Below are positions 1 through 10,680 of a stretch of 64,000 nucleotides of DNA, piece by piece. Position 1 is the first letter of the stretch; every line of letters begins with the position of its first letter. This DNA is from Tanypteryx hageni (Eukaryota; Arthropoda; Insecta; Odonata; Petaluridae), in assembly GCA_028673005.1 (NCBI GenBank), contig CM054118.1:56489338-56553337 (forward strand). Reading direction: 5' to 3'. A program made the position numbers and the translations under genes. The notes below the pieces were generated by a model. That model worked only from the letters and a program-made list of their open reading frames with translations. It had not been told where the DNA came from and ran no database searches.

Positions 1-123
1 AGAGTTGGCGATAAACATTGGCGACGTCTTCCACAAGATGTGCGCGCCGAAGAAGTTTCGGAAAGAAATTTACGCGGTTATGGGGATTAGGTAGAGCGCG
101 GCGGAATTCTGGACACAATTCCG

Positions 124-646
124 CAGTGGCGGATTTAAGGGGGATCGCACGTAGCGCGCGCCAGGGGCCCCGTGATGTACGGCATTGCTTCTTAACTTGG
201 GTTACGCGGAGCCCTAGGGTTCCGCGAAAGATAGGAGTTCTATGAGGATCTATGAAAATGGGAGAAAAAGGCAAGGTTTTCCTAAATATTGAACTTCTCC
301 GCAGTGGCGGATTTAAGGTGGAATCGCACTTGGCGCGAGGCAGGGGTCCCTTGATGTGAGGGGCCTCGAAAAAATGTTCGTGTATATAATCTAAGATATA
401 TTAAATGTCTCAATTTCAAAATCAGTGGAACCATTCTATGATTCCATAGAAAAACGATCGTTAAGAGGTGTCATAAAAGAGGATAGCCGTTAGTAGTGGT
501 TTCACTATGTATTTAGATTGCAGGACCCCCGACTGCTTAGCCCTAGGGGCTCCAAATGTTTAGCGCCAGGAGCCCCCAAATGTTTACCACCAGGGACCCC
601 CAAATGTTTAGCGCCAGGGGCCCCAGGAGGCGTAAATCCGCCACTG
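124..646. mobile_element. non-autonomous hAT element with 8-bp target duplication
   Basis: The element begins CAGTGGCGGATTTAAGG and ends with the inverted form of the same terminus (TAAATCCGCCACTG). The flanks are caattccg (116-123) and caatttcg (647-654), a 7/8 match that fits a hAT 8-bp target duplication. A second, direct copy of the left terminus starts at 303, so the left half is duplicated or nested. The right half carries three tandem copies of a roughly 25-bp unit built on CCCCCAAATGTTTA between 550 and 625. There is no transposase, so it would have depended on a full-length relative for movement. Short reading frames here are accidental. Confidence 0.8.
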
Positions 647-774
647 CAATTTCGTTGACGAGGTTTTGGTCATCTCCTTTGACGCCAGGCTTCTCCAAGC
701 TATTGTGTTTCTGTGTGTGTGTGTATTTTTGGCTAATCGACCTCTTGGATTATTATAGCCATAGCTCCTTCCAC

Positions 775-1030
775 ACCGAACACACTCACAAGGGGGGAGT
801 GAAACCCGGAGCCGGCATTAGCCTACTCTTAACGAAGAGCAACAAGGGGACCAACGGCTTAACGTCCCTAAAGAAGGACGGAACCCTGATTTTGCGCGGT
901 CTCCTCAAATCACACAAACAGGAGGCCGGGCGACCTTGGAAAAATCGTACTTTCGCATGATTCGTGCCCGTTGCCCTTCCGAGCAGCAGGAGAACAGCAG
1001 CCAGCGTCCTAACTACTACAACACCGGCAC
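775..1030 (-). mobile_element. tRNA-derived SINE, copy 1
   Basis: On the minus strand the sequence starts near 1030 with GCCGGTGTTGTAGTAGTTAG, a tRNA-like box A region (TGTTGTAGTAG), followed about 50 nt later by GGGCACGAATC, a degenerate box B. The body then matches the second copy at 45520-45839 almost base for base (shared blocks include GACCTTGGAAAAATC-like and CGCGGTCTCCTCAAA-like segments in + orientation). Internal RNA polymerase III promoters of this form are characteristic of tRNA-derived SINEs. This copy is older: box A and box B both carry changes. The 3' limit is approximate and no target duplication could be assigned. Confidence 0.75.
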
Positions 1031-1526
1031 CCCTCCACCCCGCCTTATGTGAAATATGTCATTGAATTTTATCAGCTAACATAGTGTATGAAGACACATG
1101 TTTCGTTAATGCTATTCTCATATTGTCATTTAAATCTTTTCCATCAGAATTGAACTGCATCTTCTTATTATATAAGTCAGATTTACTTAAACACATTGAA
1201 ACAAAATACAAATTCAATATAAGAGTGGAGTATTTAGTGTTTTAGAGGTATTTACCCAGGGTGTAGAACCGAACCTGAACCGAAAAGCTGCTCCGAACCG
1301 CTCAATTTTGCGAACCCGAACCGTAATTTTGTTTTTACTTTGAACCCGAACCGAACCTGAACCGGTTTTAAAACGGGTACAAAATGGGTTCAAAATCTTC
1401 CGGAAGTTTGGTGGACGAGAGGGATGTTATGTCTCGAATTTTCAGACTCTCAAAAAGCAGAACATTTCTCTTCTGCTTCTAGGTTTGATTAGTTGCTTGA
1501 TCTCCTCACACACTGTGAATCATTGG

Positions 1527-1769
1527 CAGTAGTGTCGTAACTAGGGTATGGCGAAGGCGCCGCATGCATAAGGAGCCAAACGTTCCTTCAAAAATGCCAA
1601 AATATTTTTTTCCGATAAACAAGTATTAATTTAGTACTCAAATATTAAATTTGTATGTGATTAAATCATATTATACTGTATAAAAACGTAGGAAATGTTT
1701 ATATTCTACATAACTTAAGTGTTTCCTAAAACTTTGCCATGGGCGCCATTTCTCCCAGGTACGTCTCTG
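1527..1769. mobile_element. small MITE nested in the hAT element
   Basis: CAGTAGTGTCGTAACTAGGG at the left and, inverted from the right, CAGAGACGTACCTGGGAG suggest terminal inverted repeats. Both ends go on to a GGCGCC box (about 1556 and 1742). The insert lies between hAT subterminal repeats and the hAT coding relic, which resumes directly after it. A clean target duplication is not visible, so the limits are tentative. Related CGTAACTAGGG-type ends occur at 15253 and 21615. Confidence 0.5.
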
Positions 1770-1770
1770 A

Positions 1771-2391
1771 ATGGCGGTGATTAGCACCTTTTTTAAATTG
1801 GACCTCTGTAACAATGTTCAATGCTTGGCACAAGCTTTACATTCAAATATACTAAAAAGAGAGGAGAAATTCCTAAATAATGATCTTTTGTTTGCTGCCG
1901 TAAAGAAAGCTAGAATCCAAATTACTAAGACGTTGGAGTTACTGGAAAATATACGACTTGCAGACATTCTGTACCAGCAGTAAGTATTTCAGGCTCTGCA
2001 GCAGAGGGCGACTTGCTAAAGCAGTTTCTGGAAAAAAACAAGAAATCTCACACATACACTAAAGTCAACCTACGATTATAGAAATCAAAATAATTTAGAA
2101 CTTGCATTTGAAGTTTATCAGAAAATTCAAAGTCTTCCAAAGGACAGTAAAGTTCTTAACTTCTGGGAAGAAAATAAAAACCAGTATCCTATTTTGTATC
2201 ATATTTCTCAGGTCACTTTAGGAGTTCCAGTGGCACGGGTCAATGTTGAGCGAGTTTTCTCAGCATTAAAATCTATTTTATCACCAATGTGTCTCAACTT
2301 ATTTGAAACGCACTTGAAAATTGTTTTAAACCCGAACCATACCGTTTTAAAAAAAATTTTCATGAACCGAACCAAAACCCAGAAAATTTGA
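1771..2391 (+). pseudogene. hAT transposase relic (zinc-dimerisation C-terminal part)
   Basis: Two blocks of hAT transposase survive. The first (1771-1983) contains NNVQCLAQALHS, resembling the Cys/His segment before the helical insertion of hAT transposases. The second, readable from about 2139 to 2391, includes VLNFWEENKNQYPILYHIS and then VPVARVNVERVFSALKSIL, which is the signature of the C-terminal dimerisation domain (the usual form is VP.SS..ER.FS). Stops and frameshifts separate the blocks and the N-terminal zinc finger and most of the RNase H-like core are absent. It cannot encode an active enzyme. The matching target duplication of the surrounding element shows it once moved as a hAT. 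Confidence 0.85.
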
Positions 2392-3003
2392 AATTGTCTG
2401 AACCTGAACCCGAACCGAACCCATAAATTCTCCGGTTCGATAACCTGTATTTACCAATAGATATGAAAGATCAAAAACTTGGCTGCGATGATTCTGATCG
2501 CGATGGAATGTCTGTTCTAAATTCAATGATTTACATTTCTTAAAACTTAGTAACTTGCTTGAAAATACTCAAAATTTGACGGGCGATATCAATTACATCA
2601 TCGTCTTGAAAGGGATTTGAAATGAATGCAACCGGACACTTCATATGACTTAAGTCAGAAAATGTTTGTTGCTACTTGGAGCTTTATCTGCCTCGCGGGC
2701 AACATCGAGGTATCTCGCCGTACACCATTTTGATGTATGCCTTCAAATACGAAATACCGAGTCCGCCTTATGGATATTTACAAAAAAGCGATGAATATAA
2801 CTCAAATTAGTACGAAACACTTGAAAAAACAATCGAATTTAGAAGAAAAAATAGTCACCCTCAGTGGCAATTCCTACTCAGAATCAACAATTAGTGCATC
2901 GCCGCTGAGGTTTTTAGCCGAAATGAGCATCTGGTTTTCAAACCATTTGTTACTAACGTAGTTGAAAAGTTATGTTTCTACGGTAGACATGAAAAATTTG
3001 GCA

Positions 3004-3060
3004 AAACCAAATGCGCGTTTCGGATACAAACAAGACGTCATCAGTGGTGTACCGACGGCA
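3004..3060 (-). ncRNA. hammerhead-like motif of a Penelope-like element (degenerate)
   Basis: On the minus strand the order is CACCA, CTGATGA (3038-3044), a 16-nt spacer, GAAACGCGCAT, then TTGG. CTGANGA plus GAAA are the invariant core boxes of hammerhead ribozymes, and short CCA/TGG arms could form stem I. The stem II arms (GTCT and ATCC) no longer pair well, so this copy is likely inactive. Type I hammerheads of this minimal kind are known from Penelope-like retroelements; better copies are at 15935 and 23310. Confidence 0.5.
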
Positions 3061-4437
3061 GATTCTTTATTGAAGTATTGTGATTATCTTCATCATCAAT
3101 TTTGAACAACATTGGTCAAGTAATATTGATTTATCAAATCAGGTTTCTCAGGAAGTTTTCATACTGTTTTATAAAATCCTTTCTCTAAAAAACCTAATGA
3201 AAATCGCCCAAATCTGTTTCAAATTAATTCCAGTGAATCGCAGCTAATCCATTCTCAAAACGCGTGGATACGGAGAGCTCAAAAAATTGATGCTGTGATT
3301 AGATTTTTTGAAGAGTTTAAAAAAATAACATTTCCATAGCTTTAAAAACACGCGTCCGTAAAAAAATCTGCATTGTTTCATAGCGCACGAAATAGTTCTC
3401 TCCATTTATCTCCATTTATTCAATTAACTTCATACCGCAAATAAATAGCGAATCGATGCAAAATGTAATAACCAACACAATCGTAGACTGCCGAATCGTT
3501 CTCTAGGCATCCTCAAAATTCCGGATATTTTTTCTCTTTCCAATAAACAACGGTTGATTGTTGGAATCGCGCTTTTTTCCGTATCTCTGCATCCATCAAA
3601 TCGGCATTGCTTCCATGCATACGAGATAGAGCAATTTAGCCGATCGGAAAATGTTCAAACTTTTTTACGATCGATCCGGTCTCTCGGGTACTGCAAAATT
3701 GACACGTCCTTCTCCCCCCCCCCCCCTCCCTTATCCTTTTACGATTCGTCTACTGCACCAATTGCTGCAATTAACCTTCAATCAAGCCTTTCGATTAATG
3801 CGGCAACGTCTTTGAGTACACCCACGTCCAAAAGGCTCATCGATAAAAATCCTATTTTCGACGGTAGCAATCGATCTGGAACCGCGTCGGATATCCTGCA
3901 CGAGTAAAACAAGGAATCGAAATTTTTGTCGGCGTAAAGATACGACGTCACGGCCGAAGCAAGAGGGCTGGGTTCGATTATTACGCAGTGGCGCACCTAT
4001 GGCTGAGTGGGACGCGAGGTAAGAATCGATGGCGGGCTCCCGTATTGAACAATGCATGCAGGATTAGAGCGGAGATAAAATTTCATTGCCAAAATCAAAA
4101 AACGTCGTTTTAGTAATTAGTTTCTGCAGTGTGAATAAAATTAAGCGTATGTGTGCCCGCGTGTCCAACCATAACTCGGGAACGGCTTCGACTAAAATTT
4201 CGCCGCTAAACGATTCGCGACTTAAATAAGGCAATGAGCAAAAAAGACGGCCTGTTTATTTCGAACTTAAAATAATAAATCAATCAAAACGGTGAAATTC
4301 ATGGCAGTAGGGAAGAACAAGTAGACCTGATAATCTTGAATAAGTAAATACAGAATATTACGTTGCGTAGATTATCATTCGTAATTAGTTATTCTACCTT
4401 TCGTTATCGACATCTACATGTTACGCTGAAATTCATC

Positions 4438-4462
4438 AAATCGGTGGGTGGCAGGGGGTGCA
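4438..4462 (+). repeat. dispersed 20-odd-bp motif ATCGGTGGGTGGCAGG
   Basis: The string ATCGGTGGGTGGCAGGGGGT also occurs, with one G/A change, at about 43903 and 44046. All three are in the same orientation. I do not recognise the family; it may be the terminus of an uncharacterised element. Confidence 0.5.
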
Positions 4463-4981
4463 GTGCACCAAAGCCTGCCTAACAGTTATCTGTCGCAGGT
4501 TTGACTTTCCTATTGCCTCCGAAAAGAACTTGTCTCGATAACGCTCCGTCCTACAATCGATCTTACGTATTTTATCGTCGCGATCCTTTCCACCTTCGTA
4601 GGTTGGTTCTTCAATTATTCCTAAAACCTCCTCTGCCATACATTCCGAACTATATTTCTCCAGAAGCCTTAACCTTGGGTTAATTACCTTTCAAGGCCTT
4701 TTGTCTTCATCTTTTCCTGCCCATCACTTTCTTTAAATGCATTTAATATAACTTTCCTCTTCCTACGCCTTTGCTTCTTTCCTGGCATCCTCTCTTCTAT
4801 GGCTTCTTTCAACAGTCCTTTCAAAGTTTTACTCACCCACTTATTCCTTATCCTTATTGAATTTCTCTATTCCACTACTGTATTTAAGACTTCCTCATTT
4901 GTTGTTGCTACATAACCTGATCAATTCCTTATGGAAAACAATTATTTGTGCGTTCATAAAATTTATGAGGTGGTTTTAAAC

Positions 4982-5462
4982 CAGTCGTTCCCAAACTCGG
5001 GTAGCGACCCGAATCAGGGTCGCGGAGGATCCTCAGTAGGGTCGCGAAGGGCCATCAGAAGAAAATTTTTCCAGCATTCAGTTTGTAACTGCGAAATATT
5101 GGAGAGCTGCCAAACCTTTATCAGTTATCGAACATGCTTAACAGCCGACGGAAGCCACTCTTGCCTTTCGAAGCTTTAAGCACCTATGTGCTAAAATGGA
5201 TGGGGAAAAGCGAGAAAACCAGAACGACCGAAATATTTCCACCCGCACACACGCTAACATGGGTTTGTTTCACGCTAACATTCTACCCTATCCTCGAAAA
5301 TGGTCACGACGGAGACAGGCCGAATTTTCGATACGATAGCATTGTCCGCCACTTTTTCTCCGGCCTATCTATATTGTATTTTCGCACAATTATAAGTAAG
5401 GGTCGGGAGATCCTATTGGTGGGCAGTTTAGGGTCGCAGCAAAAAACGGTTGGAAGCCAATG
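4982..5462. mobile_element. non-autonomous hAT element with target duplication
   Basis: The left end is CAGTCGTTCCCAAACTCGGG and the inverted right end reads CATTGGCTTCCAACCG. GGGTCGC-type repeats follow both ends (GTAGCGACCC near 5001 and GGGTCGCAGC near 5431). The flanking octamers are ttttaaac (4974-4981) and gtttaaac (5463-5470), a 7/8 match. There is no transposase. Termini of the form CAGTGGTTCCCAAACT are typical of hAT families in animals. Confidence 0.82.
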
Positions 5463-5984
5463 GTTTAAACTAAAGCAAACCTCTTTCTATATTTCAGGTT
5501 AGGAAAAAAATTGACTCGAATAAATCCCTTGCCTTCGAGAGGCGCGTTTCAGTTTTATTGGACTACCGAAAAAGATGTCGTGACGCGATGTTTTTTAAAA
5601 GTTGGGCGAATTCTAAAACCGTCCACGGTTGAATTTCCATGGCGTATGTGAAAGGAGCCAAGAACGGTTTCCCCCGAGAGAAAAATAGTGCCGGTTAGCG
5701 AATTTCGTGAAAATGGGAAATATCGATCGTTAACTGTAATGTATATCTCTAGAGAATACATTTTAATTATAGTCCCGCTCGCGAAAACGTCGAAAGGACC
5801 GTCATGAACCTCGAGCAAAAACAATTATTAGCAAATTCAACTATGCCACCAAAATTAATGACAATTCGAAAATTTGGCACCTGGTTAGAGATCGCATTTA
5901 TTTCTCTTTAAATAAATGCAGGAAGTTTTTTTGACATAAAAAATGATGGTTCGCGGTCTATGAGATGTCTCGTAAACGAAATTT
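5463..5984. other. unique stretch, no gene seen
   Basis: No domain, repeat or RNA could be recognised between the hAT element and repeat block D. Confidence 0.4.
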
Positions 5985-6471
5985 TAAAATAACTGTATTT
6001 AAAAACGTAACGAAAACGAAAAAAATTTGTCATTTCGTTATATTTACAGTTATACTGTGTTACATTTCGTCTCTTCTTTACCATCCCATTTATTTTCCCT
6101 CTCCTCCTCACCGTTTTTATTAGTCCTCACATGCAGTCATACCGTCATAAAATGCACCGAGGACGGGATGATTGGGGGTCTTTCCGGTCCTAAAGCGCGG
6201 CAGAGATTCATCGAAATTGTGCTCCATTTACGCTTGATTTTCATTCATATTTGGTGAAGAAAAAATAATAGTTAGATTTGGTTTGTCGAAAAATTTTCCG
6301 GAAACTTCGTAATTTATCCAATTCACTAAACCATCTTTTAATACGAAAATAACCTATATTTGTAAATTGCTCGTCTATATTTTCAAAAACTTTTCCATGT
6401 TGATGCTCTGGCCCGTGACCATAATATTCATTAACCAAGGGGCCCGCGTGTAAAAACGTTGGAGACCTCTG
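5985..6471. repeat. repeat block D, copy 1 (hAT-terminated)
   Basis: This block is closely similar to 29820-30289, including GCACCGAGGACGGGATGATT and a long stretch after CATTCATATTTGGTGAAG. It ends with TTGGAGACCTCTG, whose inverted form CAGAGGTCTCCAA is a hAT-type terminus. The left hAT end seen in copy 2 is missing or too diverged here. Sequence similarity continues a few bases past the terminus (gttcacataatta in both copies). Confidence 0.7.
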
Positions 6472-6731
6472 GTTCACATAATTAAATAAATTGATGTGGG
6501 CAACACATGACTTTCTCCATATTTATATGGCAAATTACATGTTTTTAGCTCTGAGATCGTTGTCAATATTTACTTCCGGTTGACAATAAGAAAAGAAAAA
6601 GGAGCGTTACTAAGACGTAACTAAGCGTCAATTGTTAACAATAGTCTTCGGTAGGTGGCGTGGTGGTGGCAGCTTAAAATATAAGATATCTCTTAAACAA
6701 TGCATTATATGGAAAAATGTATCAAACAAAG

Positions 6732-6758
6732 GTTGTAGAAAATTAAATTTTCTACAAC
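6732..6758. repeat. 27-bp palindrome (TTTTCTACAAC inverted repeat)
   Basis: The arms GTTGTAGAAAATT and AATTTTCTACAAC are perfectly complementary around a single base. From memory, palindromes of this form recur within dispersed repeats of insects, but that needs a search. Confidence 0.6.
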
Positions 6759-6904
6759 TTTTATTCCAGTACATTTTTACATTTATCAAATATTGAAGCA
6801 AATATTTGAAAATAACGGATAAGTGACAAGAGTAAATACCCACTTCCGGTCGAGCGATTTTTACCAAAAACTAATCAGATCTTTTAACTTTTATAAAAAT
6901 GTTA

Positions 6905-7134
6905 AATATAAAATTTTGCGTTGACCTGATTAATAGTTTTTGAGTTAGAGCGCCCACAAAAATATATCACATGCAGACAGACTGACAGACAGACAGACAG
7001 AAACACAGACATCATCGCGAATCTAGTCAGAACGTGTTCAGGGGACCTTAAAACATGTATTTCCGTTGAAATCTCGAATTCGATTTTTTTCATCAAAACA
7101 ATACTTTCTCTATACTTCGTATATGGAGAAAGTA
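6905..7134 (+). repeat. dispersed repeat with GACAGACA tract and terminal hairpin
   Basis: The segment contains TAGTTTTTGAGTTAGAGCG, then a GACAGACAGACAGACAGA run (about 6974-7002), and closes with a hairpin at 7102-7134 (TACTTTCTC pairing with GAGAAAGTA, inner arms TATAC/GTATA). The TTTTTGAGTTA and (GACA)n parts recur at 56860-56905, and an inverted relative lies at 50540-50610. This looks like the 3' portion of a retroposon, but I cannot name the family. Confidence 0.5.
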
Positions 7135-7929
7135 ATATAACAATTAGATCTTCTTGTAATAATTCTGCATGAGGCATTAATTCTCCACAGTAAGGAAGAA
7201 GTATTGACACATTAAATAGGATTTTAAGATCGAAAACTTTACCGCGTTAGGAAATCGTAAGATATATATATATATTAGTATGTAATTGAATTATAACATT
7301 CAATTACTGATCATCATCAACGCCATTGACGTCTACATGAATATGAGAGTCCTGGGTCCATTGTTTCGTCGAGGGACGATTCCAGCAAGTTCGCTTTTCG
7401 TGGATTACCATGCGCACGTCACTTAATGCTACATATCAGAAATATCTCCTAATAAGGATGATGGACGAACATAATTTCACACCTGCATTATTTGCTTTTG
7501 TAAAGATTACTGTTTTCAGTGGGGTTTCCATTTCAACGGCTTTGATGATCCGGAGTCTAGGGATTTGCGATATAATCCTCAGGTTTCTGATTACATTTAC
7601 GGAACAATTAGGTTTTCGAAAAATAACCAATTCCTATTACGAGAATGTATTATTGGCGATGTTAACATCCGGACATATGCACATACCCATATAGCCACTC
7701 ATTATGACGAATTTAGATAGCAGATGCTATGATTTTACAAAATTTACGTTCCTGTCAGGACAAGAACTTACCGATACTTCAAAAGAATATGATAATAATA
7801 ACAGTAGTAGAAGTTATTTCTTGTATGTATTTTACATTATCGAATGAAAGAGGAACAATATCAAACAGAATGATTTACTAGTTTGGATTTTCGTTTAATT
7901 AGTTAAAATATAAGTTTTAAATTCAAAAT
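7135..7929. other. unique stretch, no gene seen
   Basis: It contains an open frame of 94 codons (7410-7694) that is hydrophobic in places but matches nothing I know. A short (TA)n run lies at about 7263-7276. I would not call a gene here. Confidence 0.4.
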
Positions 7930-8852
7930 TAAGAATAAAAACAAATTGTATTTTCGTTTTTATTCGCGAGTTGGATTTTTGTCCAGGGACGCAAAACTTT
8001 CTATAATTTCCGAGTTAAGATTTTGCACTAGTTGTATTAGTTTGTATGATCAGAAGTTGCGTATGACTAAATAAAAACATTTTATGGTGAAATTGTGATA
8101 CGACTAGGATTAGCATAATATAAGTGTATTATTTAGTTTGACTTTTGTGTAGGATGTTGGATATAACTTTCTACTCGTATGCGAATGTTGTATTTAGATG
8201 TTATATAAATCATAGACCACTCATTTATTTTTTAAATAAATGCATTACCACTCTCTCTGTCCCCGTTCCGTATTGAGTAACTTCAATCGGAAATCGCATG
8301 TATTGGTTAAACAACATTTTCAAGGCTGACTGTGTGATCAATAATCGACTTAATATGCAGAAGTGGTACTATATTACCGTTAAAAAAGGATGTCAGCCGA
8401 TTTCCCGTATCAGAAACTGTTTTGAGAAAATCTCAATTTTACCTAGAATCCCTTTGTAGAATGCAATCCTCCAGAGCTTATTTCCGAGTAAAATGTTTAT
8501 GTCTAGCGAGTTAAAATATATTTTAATAGTTTAGCAGACTTGCCTGAGAAAGTAGGAGGATTCTTTTTTGTGTATAACTGCTACTGTAATAGAATAAGGA
8601 ACGATGTTTGAAGGTCATTCGGTAGAAATTCTCATAATTAATGACAACCCTTAAAAAATAACTGTTTGATTAATTACCACGACAAAGTATTCCAGGCATT
8701 CATACTCAACGAATTCATTTCTATTCACAGATATAGCAAACATTTTGTTATGGGTGTTGGAGATACCTAACACAAGTACATACTTCATTTTTCTATTTTC
8801 GATAGTACTTAATAGCTTATTCTGGAATTTGCTAACAGCCATAACACGAGAT
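7930..8852. repeat. repeat block A, copy 1
   Basis: About 920 bp are nearly identical by eye to 31640-32573, in the same orientation. The match starts at the shared string AATAAAAACAAATTGTATTT and stops at CAGCCATAACACGAGAT. One clear difference is an extra 30-odd bases at 32277-32310 in copy 2. The final 170 bp (GGAGATACCTAA through CAGCCATAAC) resemble the unit that precedes the hammerhead-like box at 15890-15976, which ties block A to the Penelope-like family. Confidence 0.85.
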
Positions 8853-9606
8853 CGATAATTCTTTAGTAATTTCATTTGGTAAGTTTACTGCATTTTCTTT
8901 CGAATTTTACTTGCAACATTCCATGGATATGACATATTCGCGGATATCTCATTCTTTGCATCTCCAGTATTTATTCAAAAGTCCTTTGCTAGGTTTAATT
9001 CCGGAAGAATAATTCCATTACATTCTCTCCGTTTAAGCGATTTCTCTACATTTAGCCATCGAATCGTTTTCAGATTCCTGTATCGTGTTAAAGGAGATAT
9101 TGCGTGTTTTTACTTTAAGACTGAGAGTGGAATAATCCTAGACCCGTGGATTTGTGATGCATTTATTCTGAAATTTAGTATGAAAAATATTTCTACGAGA
9201 TCAATTTCTTATTTGAGCGAGTGCTGATGACTTCAATAATTTTTATAAGGATAATTTCTGGCACAGACGGAGATTTTACAAGTTCCAATTTTTAATTGGA
9301 TTTCTGACAATTGCAACTCAAACAAACTGAGTAAGCTTGGCTTTCACATGTTTCTGTAGCATTTTAAATTTTAATTGGATCATTCATAAAATTGGCGCTT
9401 CATCCGTATAAACTCTTATGCGATGTTTTTCTTTCTTGAGTTATTGCACTCATTTATTACGTAACTATTACGTATCGTCATGAAAACAATGCATTTATCA
9501 TTGCAAAATTGAAGAAATCCGTACGAATGAAGATGTGATTTAGGTATCCTGTAAAATTTTGAATCTTTGCAGGATCGCGACTGCAGTGCGGGTGGGGAAT
9601 TATAGT
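8853..9606. other. unique AT-rich stretch, no gene seen
   Basis: No domains, RNAs or repeats recognised. It leads directly into the minisatellite at 9607. Confidence 0.4.
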
Positions 9607-9788
9607 ATACAGTGAATCGTGTGTAAAGTGAATCGTGTGTAAAGTGAATCGTGTATACAGTGAATCGTGTGCACAGTGAATCGTGTGTACAGTGAATCGT
9701 GTGTACAGTGAATCGTGTCAACAGTGAACCGTGTGTACAGTGAAGTGTGTGTACAGCGAAACGTACTTACAGTGAATCGTTTGTCAAG
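9607..9788 (+). repeat. 16-bp minisatellite, about 11 copies
   Basis: The unit is close to AGTGAATCGTGTGTAC. Central copies are near-identical and outer ones decay (for example GAAACGTACTTACAGT at the right edge). The antisense reading frame across it (Thr-Arg-Phe-Thr-Val-His repeats) is an artefact of the 16-bp unit, not a gene. Confidence 0.95.
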
Positions 9789-9799
9789 TAGTTGTGTGA

Positions 9800-10280
9800 C
9801 AGTTGCGAGTGAGTAGGACCTACGATCTTAGGGTTGCGAGATTAGGACCTGCGAGCTTTGCATGTGTGAGATTAGGTCTGCGACCTTATGATTTACGAGA
9901 TTAGGATCTGCGAGGATAGAATTTGCGAGGTTAGGAGAGTGGGAGTAGTAGATAGGAGTGTGATTGTGTTTTGAATGTTTGTGTGAGTGAAGGAGAGATT
10001 GTGATTGGAGTGTAGGAATACGCGGCCGCGCGAGTGTATGGGTTAAGGGTGTCTGAATGAAATATATATTGTGTGTGTAGGTAGAATTATGTCGTGCGTT
10101 TGTGTGGATAAAGGTGTGTGTGGATAGAGGTGTGTGTGTGTGTGTGAATAGAGGTGAGTGTGTGGATAGAAGTGTTTGTGTGTCTGTCGATATAGGTGTG
10201 TGTGTAGGTGGAAGTATGTGTGTTTAGGTAGAGGTATGTAGTATGTGTGAAGGTAGAGGTATGTAGTGTGTTAGATGAAT
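9800..10280 (+). repeat. degenerate G/T-rich tandem tract
   Basis: Directly after the minisatellite come irregular units based on GCGAGATTAGGACCT (about 9810-9940) and then GTGTGTGGATAGAGGTG-like units (about 10090-10270). The plus strand has very few C residues across nearly 700 bp when taken together with the 16-bp array, so the tract has a strong strand bias. Confidence 0.8.
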
Positions 10281-10437
10281 GAATAGGATGTAAAACTCAT
10301 CCATTCACATTTAACAAAACTTATACAGCTGTTAGATGTTAAGCAAGTTCAAACAGTGTTCCAGTTTTGGATTCATAATAATAAAATAAATATAATTTAT
10401 CTTTGTACATTTATCTTAAATTGTGATTAAGGAATAT

Positions 10438-10680
10438 AGTATCAAAATTGTTGTTTCTAATTTCACTGTTTCACATTTGAAGAAGAAATTACTATACACT
10501 AATAAAAATTTGGAACATTTTCTTCTAAATAAAATATTGTACATGTCCTCGGAACTTATTTGAATTAGAAGTTAAATAAAAGTTTAATGACCTTAACTGA
10601 TTTTTAATTTTTTATATCATACATAAATTGTAGTGAGCTTAAATATGACACGAGTTTTGCAAGTCAGTTATAACTTGTAA
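10438..10680. repeat. repeat block B, copy 1
   Basis: Similar to 32746-32975 in the same orientation, at visibly lower identity than block A. Shared strings include TCTAAATAAAATATTGTACA (copy 2 has one change) and CGAGTTTTGCAAGT near the right end. Confidence 0.7.

Larger units (their letters stand above)
1257..2447 (+). mobile_element. hAT transposon, internally deleted
   Basis: The left end is CAGGGTGTAGAACCGAACC and the inverted right end reads CAGGTTATCGAACCGGAG. The flanking octamers tatttacc at 1249-1256 and 2448-2455 are identical, a perfect hAT target duplication. Both subterminal regions (about 1265-1390 and 2330-2440) are packed with GAACCGAACC/GAACCCGAACC repeats, which in hAT elements commonly serve as transposase-binding sites. 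The interior holds a transposase relic (1771-2391), interrupted upstream by a small nested element. At 1191 bp it is far shorter than an autonomous hAT (usually 2.5-5 kb). Confidence 0.9.
2456..4973. other. non-genic stretch with a Penelope-like relic
   Basis: No host gene is visible. A hammerhead-like Penelope fragment sits at 3004-3060 (separate entry) and the preceding 2.5-3.0 kb may belong to the same decayed retroelement, though no reverse transcriptase motif is readable. A poly-C run lies near 3714-3726. The reading frames between 3.5 and 4.7 kb show no recognisable domain. Confidence 0.5.

Noticed and set aside
6241..6477. conserved minus-strand frame shared by both D copies (also 30058-30255)
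   Set aside because: The frame is shared only because the DNA repeat is shared; differences do not favour synonymous sites by eye and no domain is recognised.
9416..9721. 101-codon minus-strand frame with Thr-Arg-Phe-Thr-Val-His repeats
   Set aside because: It is the translation of the 16-bp minisatellite and not a repeat protein.
9607..10280. CRISPR-like array
   Set aside because: The repeats are tandem with no unique spacers, and the genome is eukaryotic.
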